In this document: positions 1 through 11,668 of the stretch, in pieces
Layout: each line of letters starts with the position of its first letter
Numbering within the stretch: the first letter of the stretch is position 1
From: Hippophae tibetana
Lineage: Eukaryota; Streptophyta; Magnoliopsida; Rosales; Elaeagnaceae
Length of the DNA stretch: 64,000 nucleotides
NCBI GenBank assembly: GCA_037013495.1
Contig: CM072802.1
Coordinates: 66,120,983-66,184,982, forward strand
Direction: 5' to 3'
The notes under the pieces: generated by a model
The model's input: only the letters and a program-made list of their open reading frames with translations
Database searches by the model: none
Told to the model about the DNA's origin: nothing
Translations under genes and position numbers: made by a program

Positions 1-1146
1 TTTGGGCATCAACGAATATATATTTTGCATTCAGTTTATTTGTGTGATCTAAAATGTATCTTTCTTGTAACTCAAATAATTCATTATTAAGATTAATTTT
101 TTCTTAAAATAAAATTAAAAAACATAAAGTAATGACACCTACAAGAATTATAATCTTATTTTTATTTTAGAATAAAAGTATTGAACATTTCTAAAAAAAG
201 AACATTTCAAATATCCTAAAAACCAATCAGAACATACATATAAATAAAATGAAATTAATTAAGAAATAAATGTATATTTATAAATATAAAGTTTTATATT
301 AGTTTTTTACTCTAGTAAGATAAGAGTTTCGGCCATTTTAATTGCTTGAATTCCCCGACTAGAAATGGAGGTAAAAAAATAATATATAACAATAAATTAA
401 TAATGGTTAATTAGAAAAAAACAAAAAATATTGGAAGTAAACTGAGGATCTTTGAGGCATATTCCTCTAATTAAATAAAAAAAATTTATTCTCCTCATGA
501 ATCTACAAATTAATGCCTTCAACTTCAAGGGCTATGCTAACTCCCTAAGATTAACTATTAAGAGCTTATGAACATAACTTAGAAAAATTTAAAGAAATTG
601 TTGTCAAACAACAAGTTGAAGGCAAAAATGAATCAAAGCTATAAACTTAATGCTAGGAAAATTAACTTAGAAAAATTTAAAGAAAATAATAAAATTATAT
701 CTTTAAAACTTATGACAATAAAAATAACACTATTTATATTTAATTCATATATTTTTAATATTAAAAAAATTATAATATATTATTTCACATTGAATGTCAT
801 TAAGATTATACATTATTAATATAACTCATTAAATATTAAAATTCGTACATTTTAATCCGCCCTACGTAATTAAAGTAATATTTTGTCATTATATATAAGT
901 TTAGATGTTATTTAATATAATTTATCTAAAATTTATTAAAAGATATTAAATATTTATCATATTGTTAAAGTATAATTAATAAAAAATATGTAATAATAAA
1001 ATAAAAATAAATATATAATATTTAAATAATAAATTTAAAAAAAATATTGATATATATATTTTTATAAAATATGTAAATATAAAAAAACATATCGAAAAAT
1101 TAAAGGGACACGTCCCTCTTACTTGTGGCTCCGTCGAAATCTCATG
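1..1146. other. AT-rich stretch without recognisable gene
   Basis: Very AT-rich DNA with many short A and T runs. No coding pattern was recognised. The longest frame (about 73 codons near 600-819) is lysine, isoleucine and asparagine rich, as expected by chance in such DNA. A short palindrome (AGGGACACGTCCCT) lies near 1105. The same stretch recurs at 20258-21403, 42714-43865 and 59429-60513 and lies between the ARF promoter of one unit and the copia fragment of the next. Confidence 0.7.
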
Positions 1147-2050
1147 AGTTCGAGATAAAAGATTTGAGAGAATCCAAGAAGATTATCGGTATGGAGATAA
1201 GCAGAGACAGGAAGAAGGGGAAGTTTAGTTTGACCTAGAATCAATATTTGAAGAGGGTACTATAACACTTTGGTATGAATGAACAGACAAAACATGTAAG
1301 TACTCCGCTAGTTCCTCAATTCAAGCTTAGTGTTCAATAATCTCCTAAGAATGATGCAGATCGAGAATATATGGAAAATGTACCATATGCAAATACGGTT
1401 GGTAGCTTGATGTATGAAATGGTGTGTTCAAGACCTCACATTTCATTTGCGGTTGGTGTTGTAAGCAGGTACGTGCATGATCCTGGTAAAGGACATTGGT
1501 TGGCTGTGAAATGGATTCTATGATAGATTCTAAATACTGTAGATGTTGGTTTAGTATTCAAAAGGATAATACTGTTGGTCAATATGCAGTCGGATATTGT
1601 GATTCTGACTATGCAGTAGATTTAGATAAGCGTCGTTCAACTACTAGTTATGTGTTTACTCTTGTTAGAGCACCAGTCAGTTGAAAGTCTACCTTACAGT
1701 GCACAGTTACTTTGTCTACTATAGAGGCAGAGTATATGGCAGTTACAGAGGCTATGAAAGAAGCTATTTGGTTATGAGGTTTACTTGAAGACTTGGCAGC
1801 TCGTCAAAAAGATATTAAGGTGTTTTGTGATAGTCAGAGTGCTATTCATTTAGCAAAAAACCAAGTCTACCATGCACGTACAAAGCACATTGACCTTCGT
1901 TATCATTTCGTGCAAGATATTATTGAAGAAGGTGGAGTACTAGTTCAAAAGATCAGTACTACAAAGAATCCCGCAGATATGATGACCAAGGTGATAACAA
2001 CAATCAAATTCAAATATTGTTTGAACTTGATTAACATCCTAAAAATCTGA
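1147..2050 (+). pseudogene. Ty1/copia polyprotein 3' fragment (RT end and RNase H), unit 1
   Basis: The translation shows the end of a copia reverse transcriptase (KIIGMEISRDR, then YANTVGSLMYEMVCSRPHI) followed by RNase H with [29 protein letters not shown] and DSQSAIHLAKN. It ends with the usual copia C-terminus (NPADMMTKV...). Gag, protease, integrase and most of the reverse transcriptase are absent. Several in-frame stops break it: TAG at 1236-1238, more near 1263 and 1338, tandem stops near 1520, TGA in place of the Trp after VS near 1682, and TGA near 1775. It is a dead 3' remnant lying just upstream of an LTR in the same orientation. Confidence 0.9.
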
Positions 2051-2104
2051 ATTGATACTGGCATCGATGATCTAGTTATTGAATAAATCATTTAAGAATC
2101 ACTA

Positions 2105-2575
2105 AGTTGCTAAGGTGTAAATTTTTTATATAGATACTTAGTGACCAAACTAGAAAAATCTTACATTGGTTAGGAATGAAGAATGGTGTTGGATTTAGGA
2201 CTATAAATAAAGCCCTCCTTCAACATTTGTAAAACATCCCAAAATTTGTAAATTTTTCTCTCTTTTATAAGGGTAATTGATTAGCTCAAATTTGTCCAAT
2301 TAGTTATAATTTGGAGTACATCCATTTGAAGATAATAGAAGTGATCAACGATGCCCGAGGACATAGGTAACATTTATACCGAAACTCGTTAAATTTTTGA
2401 TGTTATTATTTTTCTACTTTAATATTTTTGTTTCAATATTTGCTTTAATTTATTTTAGCATTATATTTCCAATAACATTATTTTGTCGAATTATAGTTTG
2501 AGCTCTATTCATTTAAATCATAAGTGAATAGTAACTACTTAGAATAAGGAAAATATATATGATTTTTCCAACCGT
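2105..2575 (+). mobile_element. Copia-type LTR remnant A, unit 1
   Basis: This segment follows the copia 3' fragment directly, as a 3' LTR should. It contains a TATAAATAAAG promoter-like box near 2202 and a stretch CCCGAGGACATAGGTAACAT near 2355. The same sequence recurs in reverse complement at 5733-6130, which supports a repeated-element identity. Neither terminus nor a target-site duplication could be fixed, so the ends are approximate. Confidence 0.65.
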
Positions 2576-3036
2576 CCGTGTATTTGAACATTTTCAAGGA
2601 ATTGTTCTTACATAATATGGTCGAAAGTAGGGTAGGTTATATGGTGGTTAGCAAGACTGATCTGGCCATTAGCAAGACAATAATGCGGAAGTTAGTTGGT
2701 ACCTAATTTTGGGCGTATTCTGTTAGCACTGATGGAAGATAAGGGATGAGGTGTGTTAAGAATACAAGTGCTTAGATTCTAATCAATCATACAATTGAGA
2801 ATCAATAAAATGTTGGTTCATAATAGAAGAGTTCCCTGAGTTCTTGATGTTAAGATATCTTCCTCTGCTCCAGCTCTTGATTTTTGTTTCATCTCCTCTC
2901 TAAATTCACATACTAAAGTAGATAAAGTACGTAAATTTGAAGTATATTGAACTATCCACTTCTTTTTTCCTTTAAGACAATAAAAGATAACAATTGTGAA
3001 GTGTTTTATTAAAGTTTTAAGAATACACGAATATCA
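2576..3036. other. Spacer between LTR A and the ABCB pseudogene
   Basis: No coding pattern was recognised. The part nearest the ABCB stop codon (about 2850-3036) is probably old 3' flanking or 3'-UTR sequence of the transporter. The rest resembles non-coding retroelement debris, but no motif proves it. In unit 2 this spacer is split by a solo LTR; in units 3 and 4 it lies at 45295-45756 and 61943-62404. Confidence 0.5.
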
Positions 3037-5539
3037 TTAAGATGAAGGACTAGTATGTAATGACACTAAAGAAGCATAAATTCCATCCTTGATACCAATC
3101 AAACTCTCATGTGTTCCATTCTCTGCAATTATTCCATTTTTCACCACTACAATTAAATCTGCACCCTTAATTGTGGACAAGCGATGAGCCACAACCACTG
3201 TCGTTCGGCTCACCATTATTCGATCCAAGGCATCTTGAACCACTCGTTCGGATTCAGCATCAAGAGCACTGGTAGCTTTCTCAAGCAGTAATATTTTTGG
3301 TGCCTTTACTATTGCTCTTGCAATTGCAACCTTTTGCTTCTGTCCTTGAGACAATTGAACACCCCGCTCTCCTATTGTTGTGTCATAACCCTGTATTTAT
3401 TTCCAAACTTGACATTAAAACTTGTAAAATTACATTTTTTTTAGGTTTGTTTGTTTATGTTTATTTTGAAAGTTATTGTCCGAAAAAGACAAAAAAAAAG
3501 ACCCTACAGTTTGAATTCTTAAAAGAAAGATGTTGCAACTAATATATGACCAACTTATTTTTTAAACAACAAAACGAAAGGATACAAAAAAATTCTTCAA
3601 GTCACCTCATGTAGACTACTAATGAAGGTGTGAGCATTTGCCAATTATGCTGCAGCTATTATTTCTCCTTGTGTTGCATTTCCTTCTTTACCATATGCGA
3701 TGTTGGCTCTGATTGTATCCTTGAATAACACAAGCTCCTGACTCACAAGCCCCATTTGTTGCCTAAACCATTTCAATTGTAGCTTTTGGATTTCAATTCC
3801 ATCAAGTGTTGTGCATCCTGAATCCGGGTCATAAAATCTTTGCAACAGTGAGATAACTGTAGATTTTCCACTCCCACTTTCTCCAACAAGAGCAACTGTC
3901 TGATAAAAGTAACTGAAGGTGTAAGCATGAGAATTGCTATAAAATGCAAATCAAGGTCTAAATAGATGGGTTTTCGAGTCTAGTAAAAATATTTTGAAAT
4001 TGTGTACGCAATCTGTATATTGTTAAAATCCACTATTTTAGGACTAGTTTCACATGAACTCTCAAAACATGATATTAAACTTTAGTGTAAAGGATCACAA
4101 GTGACACGAAATATACCTTGCCAGAACGAATAGCGAAGCAAAGGTCCTGAAATATTTGAACATCAGGTCTATTAGGATACTTGAAACTGACATGGTGAAA
4201 CTCAATGTCTCCTTCAACTCTTTCTATTGTACTTCCAGATTCACTACTAGAGTCTATCTTCGATTTTGTGTCAAGAATCGTGAATATAGAAGCCGCTGTA
4301 GCCTTTACCTTAATTGTATCAGGAGCCAAGGTAATTGATTGAGACATTCCCACTGCTGACATAGTGAGTGCAAAGAAAACCTGTGAAGTAAATTATTATT
4401 TATATAATGAAATGGCTTGTCAAGATCCATTTCTCTAGATTTGGAAATATTTATACACAAAAAGTGTAAATCAAAAGTAAAAGTATAGAAATCCAAGCAC
4501 AAAGTTTTATTAAAAAAATAAAAAATAAAACTGAATGTGTCCAAACTCATAAGTTAAGTGACCTGATTATTAAAAAAAATTAAAAGACCTGAATGTCAAA
4601 AACGATGACTAAATAAAGAAAGATGAAGAAGGATGCTGGAGCAAACCTTTGTATCAGCACTAAATCCTGTCATGAACTTCATTTGAGCATAACCATTTGC
4701 TGCTACTAGAGGTAGCAAAAACAGGAATATGAGAGCAAGTTGCCAATTTGCCTCAAAAGCAATCACTAAACCAGCAATTGCAGTTGTAGTGTTTTGAACT
4801 AGCAAACTGATAGCATCACAAACCAAACCTCGTACAGAAGCCGCATCTGTAGAAAGCTTCGCACCAATTATGCCACTTGAGTGTCCACCTTCATCAAACC
4901 AACTTACATCCATGTAAACCACTTTCTCAAAGCACATTGACCTAACTCTGCTTATTAGCTTACAACCAGCTACAGAAAAGAAATACCCCCTTGATGGATG
5001 AGTGAACATAGATGTTGTACCAAGACCAACAGATACTAATGCCCAATTCTTTGAATCCTTACGAAGTTCATGTGGTGGCTCTAAGAAAGTTTTGATCATA
5101 CTAGACATTAAAATCCCAAAAATAGGTAATATTAAACCAGCTCCTATTGCAGCCACAACACCTAGGACTAACACTAGCATTTCTGGTTTATTAAGATATG
5201 CAAGTCGTATAAGTAAGATCTTTTGTGACTCTTGTGATGGTACTGAAGATGAAGCCTTGAGCTCTGCAGGCTCTGTATCAAGAACACCAATTGAAGTGGG
5301 AAAACCAAATGGGACTAAAAAAGAGTGGCGGCTACTATTTCCACTCCCCGACGATCCTCAACTTACTGATCTTAAGAAAGATAACCTTTGACTAGGATGT
5401 CTTGAAGAACCTAGGCCACTTCCAGTTCTATCATGGTCACTTACATAACCTTTTTCTGTCACTGTTTTGATTTCTTGCAAATGTATAAGTTGGCTATATG
5501 CTCCATTTGGATCATTGATTAGTTCTGAGTGTGGACTTG
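3037..5539 (-). pseudogene. ABCB (MDR/P-glycoprotein) half-transporter pseudogene, unit 1
   Basis: Four exons match the C-terminal half of a plant ABCB auxin/multidrug exporter: linker plus TM7-10 region (4647-5539), NBD2 start (4117-4380), Walker A to Q-loop (3606-3899), and signature to stop (3037-3390). Seen motifs are GESGSGKST (Walker A), VSQE (Q-loop), LSQGQ (signature, usually LSGGQ) and AHRLST (H-loop). Lesions: TGA in the linker at 5358-5360, TAA at AAA*LANAH near 3647, Walker B reads [11 protein letters not shown] instead of LLLDEATSALD so the catalytic Glu is Lys, and the expected exon(s) for the last membrane helices between 4380 and 4647 are missing. The N-terminal half is also absent. 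It is not a working transporter. Confidence 0.93.
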
Positions 5540-5732
5540 CTTAGTTGAGAAACCAATGATTAAATAAATAACAAGTCCTATATTGGAATATATAACACTG
5601 ATTTTAAAATAATATGAACATTTGCAAGGACGAGGCATTCTTTAGATAATGGTTGGGATTCTTAAAGTGGAAATTGAGGTCAAAATTGCAAATTGTTTAT
5701 ATTTGTTAGGAAATTTGGATCAAATGGTGTTG

Positions 5733-6130
5733 GGAAAATCGGGTATATTTTCCATATTTTAAGTAGTTACTATTCACTTATAATTTAAATGAATAGAACT
5801 CAAATTAACACGACAAAATAATGTTATAAACTAAAACAGTTATTGAAGCAGAAATTTAACGAGGTTCGGTATAAATGTTACCTAGGTCCTCGGGCGTCGT
5901 TGACCACTTCCACTATCTCCAAATAGATGAACTCCAAAATTACAAATAATTGGGCAAAATTTAGCTAATCAATTACCCTTACAAAATAGAGGAAGATTTA
6001 CAAATTTTGGGATGTTTACAAATGGTGAAGAAGGGCTTTATTTATAGCCTCAAATCCAACACCTATCTACATTCCTAACCAATGTGGGACTTTTCTAATT
6101 TGCTCACTAAGGAGCTATATAAAAAAAATG
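5733..6130 (-). mobile_element. Copia-type LTR remnant B, inverted relative to LTR A, unit 1
   Basis: The reverse complement aligns with 2130-2560 over about 400 bases at roughly 85% by eye, including GGCTATAAATAAAGCCC and CCCGAGGACCTAGGTAACAT. On the minus strand it ends in TTTTCCCAACA, a typical LTR 3' end. LTRs A and B thus form inverted repeats around the ABCB pseudogene. No internal retrotransposon sequence sits beside this copy. Confidence 0.68.
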
Positions 6131-6139
6131 GTATAATCA

Positions 6140-6680
6140 CAAATTCTCTCTCCCAAGATTCTCCTTAACAGAATATCAAATAATAGAGAAATAGAGAATA
6201 CACAACACAAGAATTATAGTGGAAACTCCAAATTGGAGAAAAACCACTTTCGTTGTCAAAAGACAACCAGAGAAAGAAATTTACTATGTGAAAAATTGTT
6301 ACAATTACACTCTCAATAATTTTTTTACACACCCAAAAGACGAGCAATTACAAGCCCAAGAAAATTTTCTCATAAAATTATCTCACTTAGAAACTTCTCA
6401 TATAAGTTTTTCTATATTTTTGGGATGATTAACAATGAAAAAATGAAGCCATATTTATAGCCTTCAAGTTCTCATTTCATATGCCAAACATTTCTTCATT
6501 CAACAAAATTAGGCTACCTAATTTTCCTATTCTTTATTCAAACAAGGTTAAGAACCTCCATCTTTGACAATATGATAAGCCACCTTACATGAATTTTCTT
6601 CTAAATTAGGCATCTTCTATTTTAACTAACAAACCTAATATTATTTTTAATCAATCATAACAATATTTGACCAAAATTTC
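6140..6680 (-). mobile_element. LTR-like remnant C, unit 1
   Basis: On the minus strand this segment shows a TATAAATATGGC box near 6450-6460, then a leader with a GTTTTTCTCC...TTTCCAC region and an end near TTGATATTCTGTTA (about 6170). This is the layout of a copia LTR promoter and R/U5 region. It differs from LTRs A and B and from the LTR of the next element. The boundaries are guesses and no internal domain is attached. Equivalent sequence lies at 28578-29118 and 48859-49399. Confidence 0.45.
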
Positions 6681-6845
6681 TCTCGAAATCGTGAGTTTAG
6701 GCTATGCAAAGGTTGTACCTTAATTATATACAAGATCTATATAAATTTTGTTTGGCTTTATATGAGACATGTTCAAGTTAGTTGTATGCCCAATTTTTAA
6801 CATTTTTAGTCCAAAATCAAAAAGTGAGTGATATCGGGTACAAAT

Positions 6846-9800
6846 TATTGGGACACATTGGGTAAAAATAAAATAAATTCAACATAATAAAATAACGACA
6901 TCAACTATTTAACATGATTAATTCTTTAATTTGGTCTAAGTTCACAGGACAAATTTTGAAAAATATTTTTTCTACTAAAAAAAATAATGGGTAAAAAGTG
7001 AGAGACAATACAACAAATTGAGATAAACCCAAAATAGTGACGCACAAGTGTTTCTCAAACTCACTATTTTGTCACTCATCTTTTAGAAAAATATCACAAA
7101 TATTTTTCTAAAATATTCTCATATTCTCTCTCACATAACACTATCTTTAAGGCAAACATATTATCTATTTATAGGCAAAATTGCTTATCCCTTATATGGT
7201 CAGAAATTGGTAATGTGATTGGCCAAATTTTAGCAAAAAAATATTTTTTATTTGATGAATTTTTCAAATGTGGTTACACCTCAAATTTTTATTTTCTTTC
7301 CCTTCCATATGGGCGGGACCTATAAATATCTCTCTCCCGACTACATGGAGGACTCTACCAATCCAGCAGCTAAATGACAGTATTCAAAATTCTATCTTGG
7401 AAATTTTTTCATCAACATGTCTAATCCATTTCCTCTATATGGATCTTCTCAAGTTGTTGTAGTTTCTTCTCTCTTGCATCCCTAATCCATTGATATCTCA
7501 CATCAATATGCTTTCATCTCGAATAAAATGAGGCAATATTTCCAAGGTGGATATCACTCTGACTATCATAAAATAACTGGTAACTATCTTGCTACAACCC
7601 AAGTTCTTTCAAGAACTTTTTCATCCATGGAAGCTTTTTACATGCTTTTATTGCTGCTATAAACTCTGCTTCTTTAATGAACAATGTAACATATTTTTGT
7701 AACTTTGATATCCATGACATAGCTCCCCTTGCAAATGTAATCAGGTAACCTGAAATGGATTTTCTAGAATCTATATTGCTTACCATATCCGCATTTGTGT
7801 ATCCAACTAACACAAGTTTTTCATTTCCAAAACATAGACATATTTTGGAAGAACCTCGAAGATACCTAAAAATTCATTTCACTATAGCCCAATGTTCCTT
7901 TCTAGGATTTGAAAGGAATCTACTCATAACTCTAACTGCATGCGCGATATCTGGCCGTGAACAAACCATAGCATACATCAGACTTTCAACTGCTGAAGCA
8001 TATGAAACCTTTTTCCATCTATTCATTCTCTTTGTTTGCAGAAGGGCTCTGTTTAGAATTTAGCTTAAAGTAATTAGTAGGAGGACAACTAATCGCTTTA
8101 GCCTTGTCCATATGAAATCTATGAAGTACTTTCTCAATGTACTCCTACGACAACCATAATTTCTTGGCACCTCTATCTCTAATAATACTGATGCCAAGAA
8201 TCTACTTTGTTGGCCCCCATTCTTTCATGGCAAAAAACTTACTCAACTGTTTTTTCAAGTTGTTAATTCTAGAAATATTCTGGCCAATAATCATAATATC
8301 ATCCACATAGAGTAAAAGAATAATGAATTCATCATCAGAGAATTTCTACACAAAAACACAATGGTCTGAAGTAGTCTTTTTGTAACCTTACTCCTCCATA
8401 ACAGACTCAAACTTCTGTAACATTTGTCTCGGTGCCTGTTTTAAGCCGTAGAGGCTTTTCTTCAATTTGCAAACATAATCGTATTTTTCCTTTTGCTTGA
8501 AACACTCTGGCTACTCCATGTATATCTCTTCTTCCAAATCACCATGTAGAAAGGTAGTTTTGACATTCATTTGCTCAACCTCTAGGTCAAGACTTGCTAC
8601 TAACCCCAGCACAGTACGGATGGATGTCATTTTCACAACTGGTGAGAAAATCTCGTCAAAGTCAACTTCTTTTATTTGGCTGAATCCCTTGACAACCAGT
8701 CTGGCTTTATATCGAGGACTAGAACTGTATTCTTCATGCTTCACCCTGAACATCAATTTATTTTTCAAAGTCCTCTTCCCTTTGGGTAGTTTCATCAGCT
8801 CAAAAGTTTTGTTCTCATGCAAGGACTTCATCTAATCTTACATGGCTTCAATCCATGGTTTCTTCATAACTCTCACGTTCTCCCCCATCATACACTCATC
8901 TAGAGGATATGTGGTAGAGGGTCATCTCAATCTATCACTTCTTTTCATTGGAATAGGAGAAACCAGGTATTGGTGCTGGATAATAAGCATCATCATCTCC
9001 CTTGTCTTCAGAACCAGTTTCTATGGGAGCATCATCTTCATCAGGTGGATAAACCTAGTCTTCATCTCCAACTTGTCTTCGCATTGATGTTGGAGAAATT
9101 AATTCCAAATATGATGAGTCACCATTGGAATTAAGAACATCTTTCTTCATTTTCACAATATCTTCAATGGTTTCATCCTTAATAAATATTGCATCACGGC
9201 TCCTGACAAGTCTCTTTACAACTGAATCATAAAATCTATAGCCAAATTGATCTTGACCATAGCCAATAAAAATACATTGTCTTATCTTAGTATTAATTTT
9301 GGATCTCTCATCCTTGGGAATATAAACTAATGCTTTATAGCCAAACACTTGCAGATGATCATAGGAAACATCCTTTCCTGACCACACTTTATTTGGAACA
9401 TCCATCTTGAGAGGAGTATAAGGTGAAAGATTCAACAAATGTGCAACTATAAGTATGGCTTCAGCCTAGAAAATTTTAGGAAACGTTGCATGTGAGAGTA
9501 GACATTTGACTCTCTCCATCAAAGTTCTGTCCATCCTCTTAGCTAAGCAATTCAACTACGATGTCTTTGGAGGTGTCATTTGATGCCAATACCATGCTTT
9601 TTACAATAATCATGAAAAGGTCATGTGTATTCTCCACCATTGTCTGTTCGAATGCACTTTTAACTTCTTCCCAGTCTATTTATCAATTGAGGCATTAAAT
9701 TCTTTGAAGACATCTAGCATATGATTTTTTGTCTTCAGAAGATATACCCACGTCTTCTTTAAATGATCATCAATGAAAGTCACAAAGTATTGAGCACCAT

Positions 9801-11650
9801 CAAGTGACTTTGACATTGGTCCACACAAATTTGAATGAATCAGATCTAAAATATTATTCATTCTGGAAGGAGAGGAACTCTTGAAAGCAACTCTGTTTTG
9901 CTTTCCTGCTAGACAATCGACACATTTCTCCAAATGTACTTCATCCATTTTAGGCAGTATCTTCTTCATGGATAGACTTGTCATACATTTTTAACCCATG
10001 TGATTGAGTCTCTTATGCCAGAATTTAGCTACATTGCCTTTCTCCATAGAATTTACTGTGTCGGTGGAGAGCTTTGCTTGCATTATATACAGAGTTGTAT
10101 ATAAGTTTTCATTTGTCATAAATGAAAGAGCTGTAATATCCTTCATCTGCAAGTTTGCGTACATAGATCAAATTCATACGCATATCTAGAATATACTTGA
10201 CATCCTTTAGAAATAGACTGGTTTCATTCTCTGTTTTCGAGAAAACATCTCCTCTGCCAATAACCTTTGACAGGCCTTCATTTTCCATTCCAACAACATC
10301 AAAACTTCCAAGTGTGTATGACGAGAAAAATTCTCTATGCGATATAGCATGAATTGTAGCACCACTATTAATCACCTAGTTGGTCTCATGTTATGCAAGA
10401 TTGATAAAATCTTCATCGTAAATGATATTGAACTCGTCTATGGTATTTGTTTACTCATCATCACTATTGTCGTCTTTCTTCACTACTTTTTCTTTGTTCA
10501 TTTCCTATTCCTTCTTGAACACCCAATAAAAAAATTTGATGTGACCCTTCCTCTTACAATGATGGATTTCAACATTGGCATATTTGTTTGATTTTCCTCT
10601 ACTCTTGCCTCTGGGTTTATGTTCTTTGTACTGTCTCCTTCCTCTGGATTCTGTGATAAAGGCTTGTGTTTCTGAATCTATCTCCCTGTTTTGTTTCTCA
10701 TATGACAATAGGGCTTCTACAACAACTTCAAAATCCATATTGTCTTTTTCATAAGTCAGAGTTTTCGTGAGATGATTATATAATGAGGGTAGTGATGCCA
10801 ACAACATCACAGTTTTTTCTTCATCACTGAAACTCACATTGAATCTTGCTAAATTAGAAAGCTTGCTGTTGAAATTGCTAATGTGCTATATCATACATTA
10901 TCTTCCTTCCTCATCTAATATAGCTCCTTCCACAAATAAAATTTATTGGCAAGGTTCTTTGACATGTAAACGTTTTCTAGTCTTTTATGTTTCTTTTGCA
11001 GTCTTGCAATTTTTTGATTCATTGTTTTGCAAAACACTATCTCAGATATTTAGACACATTGTATTGGTTGTATTCTCATATATCTCCTTCTACTATTCCT
11101 CGGTGACGGTTGCTTCCTTTTTTTTCTTTCCCCAGCAACACCTTATGAATTTCTTTTTGAATGAGAATATCCTTCATCCTCCTTTGACATAAAGAGAAAT
11201 TATTATTGTAATTAAATTTCTCAATATCTATTTTCTCGCTTGACTTTTTTTTCCTCTACGTTTCTTTTTCTACAAATAAATACGCCTCAGACCTAATAAA
11301 TTTTTTTCTGATATGGCAAATCAATCTGTGTTGTAATCATAAAACATACTAAGAATTTCACTAGACTAGCTCTGACACCAACTGTTGGGGCACAACGGGT
11401 AAAAATAAAATAAATTCAACTTAAAAAATAATGACACCGGCAATTTAACGTGGTTCACCCTTTAATTTGGGCTACGTTCACGGGGAAAATTCAGAAAAAA
11501 TATTCTTCCACTAATAAAATTAATGGATACAAAGTGAGAGGTAATACAACAAATTGAGATAAACCAAAAATAATGACACATAAGTGTTTTTTAAATTCAC
11601 TATTTTGTCACTCCCTTTTTATAAAAATATCTCAAATATTTAAAAAAAAT
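6846..11650 (-). mobile_element. Degenerate Ty1/copia retrotransposon, unit 1
   Basis: Domains run right to left in standard copia order. Gag begins near 11340 with a damaged zinc knuckle near 10530. Protease (near 10340-10375) reads INSGATIH, so the catalytic Asp is Asn. Integrase follows: zinc region CVDCLAGKQ, core IHSNLCGPM with Asn for the first catalytic Asp, and CIFIGYG. Reverse transcriptase has YVDD at 8298-8309, and RNase H is at 7592-7813. A primer-binding site lies at 11369-11380. LTR remnants are 6846 to about 7330 and 11383 to about 11650; the two differ at many positions, so the insertion is old. Many stops and frameshifts break every domain. The right LTR is cut short by a tandem-repeat block. 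Confidence 0.93.
11369..11380 (-). other. Copia primer-binding site
   Basis: The minus strand reads TGGTGTCAGAGC, two bases inside the LTR end (…CCCCAACA). Plant copia elements usually have TGGTATCAGAGC, complementary to initiator-Met tRNA, so this differs by one base. Copies lie at 33806-33817 and 54087-54098. Confidence 0.8.
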
Positions 11651-11668
11651 ATTATCTCCAATTATTTG

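Noticed and set aside
598-819. 73-codon frame repeated in all four units near the start of each unit
   Set aside because: Low-complexity Lys/Ile/Asn composition in AT-rich DNA and no ATG in units 1 and 2. Recurrence is explained by the segmental duplication.
5002-5391. 129-codon plus-strand frame, conserved in three units
   Set aside because: It is the antisense of the ABCB linker and membrane exon, whose minus-strand translation matches the family.
3037-5539. Functional half-size ABC transporter
   Set aside because: Stops, the missing membrane exon(s), the Glu-to-Lys change in Walker B and a frameshift in unit 2 argue for a pseudogene.
8497-8835. 112-codon plus-strand frame within the copia element
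   Set aside because: It is the antisense of the reverse transcriptase, which is clearly recognisable on the minus strand.
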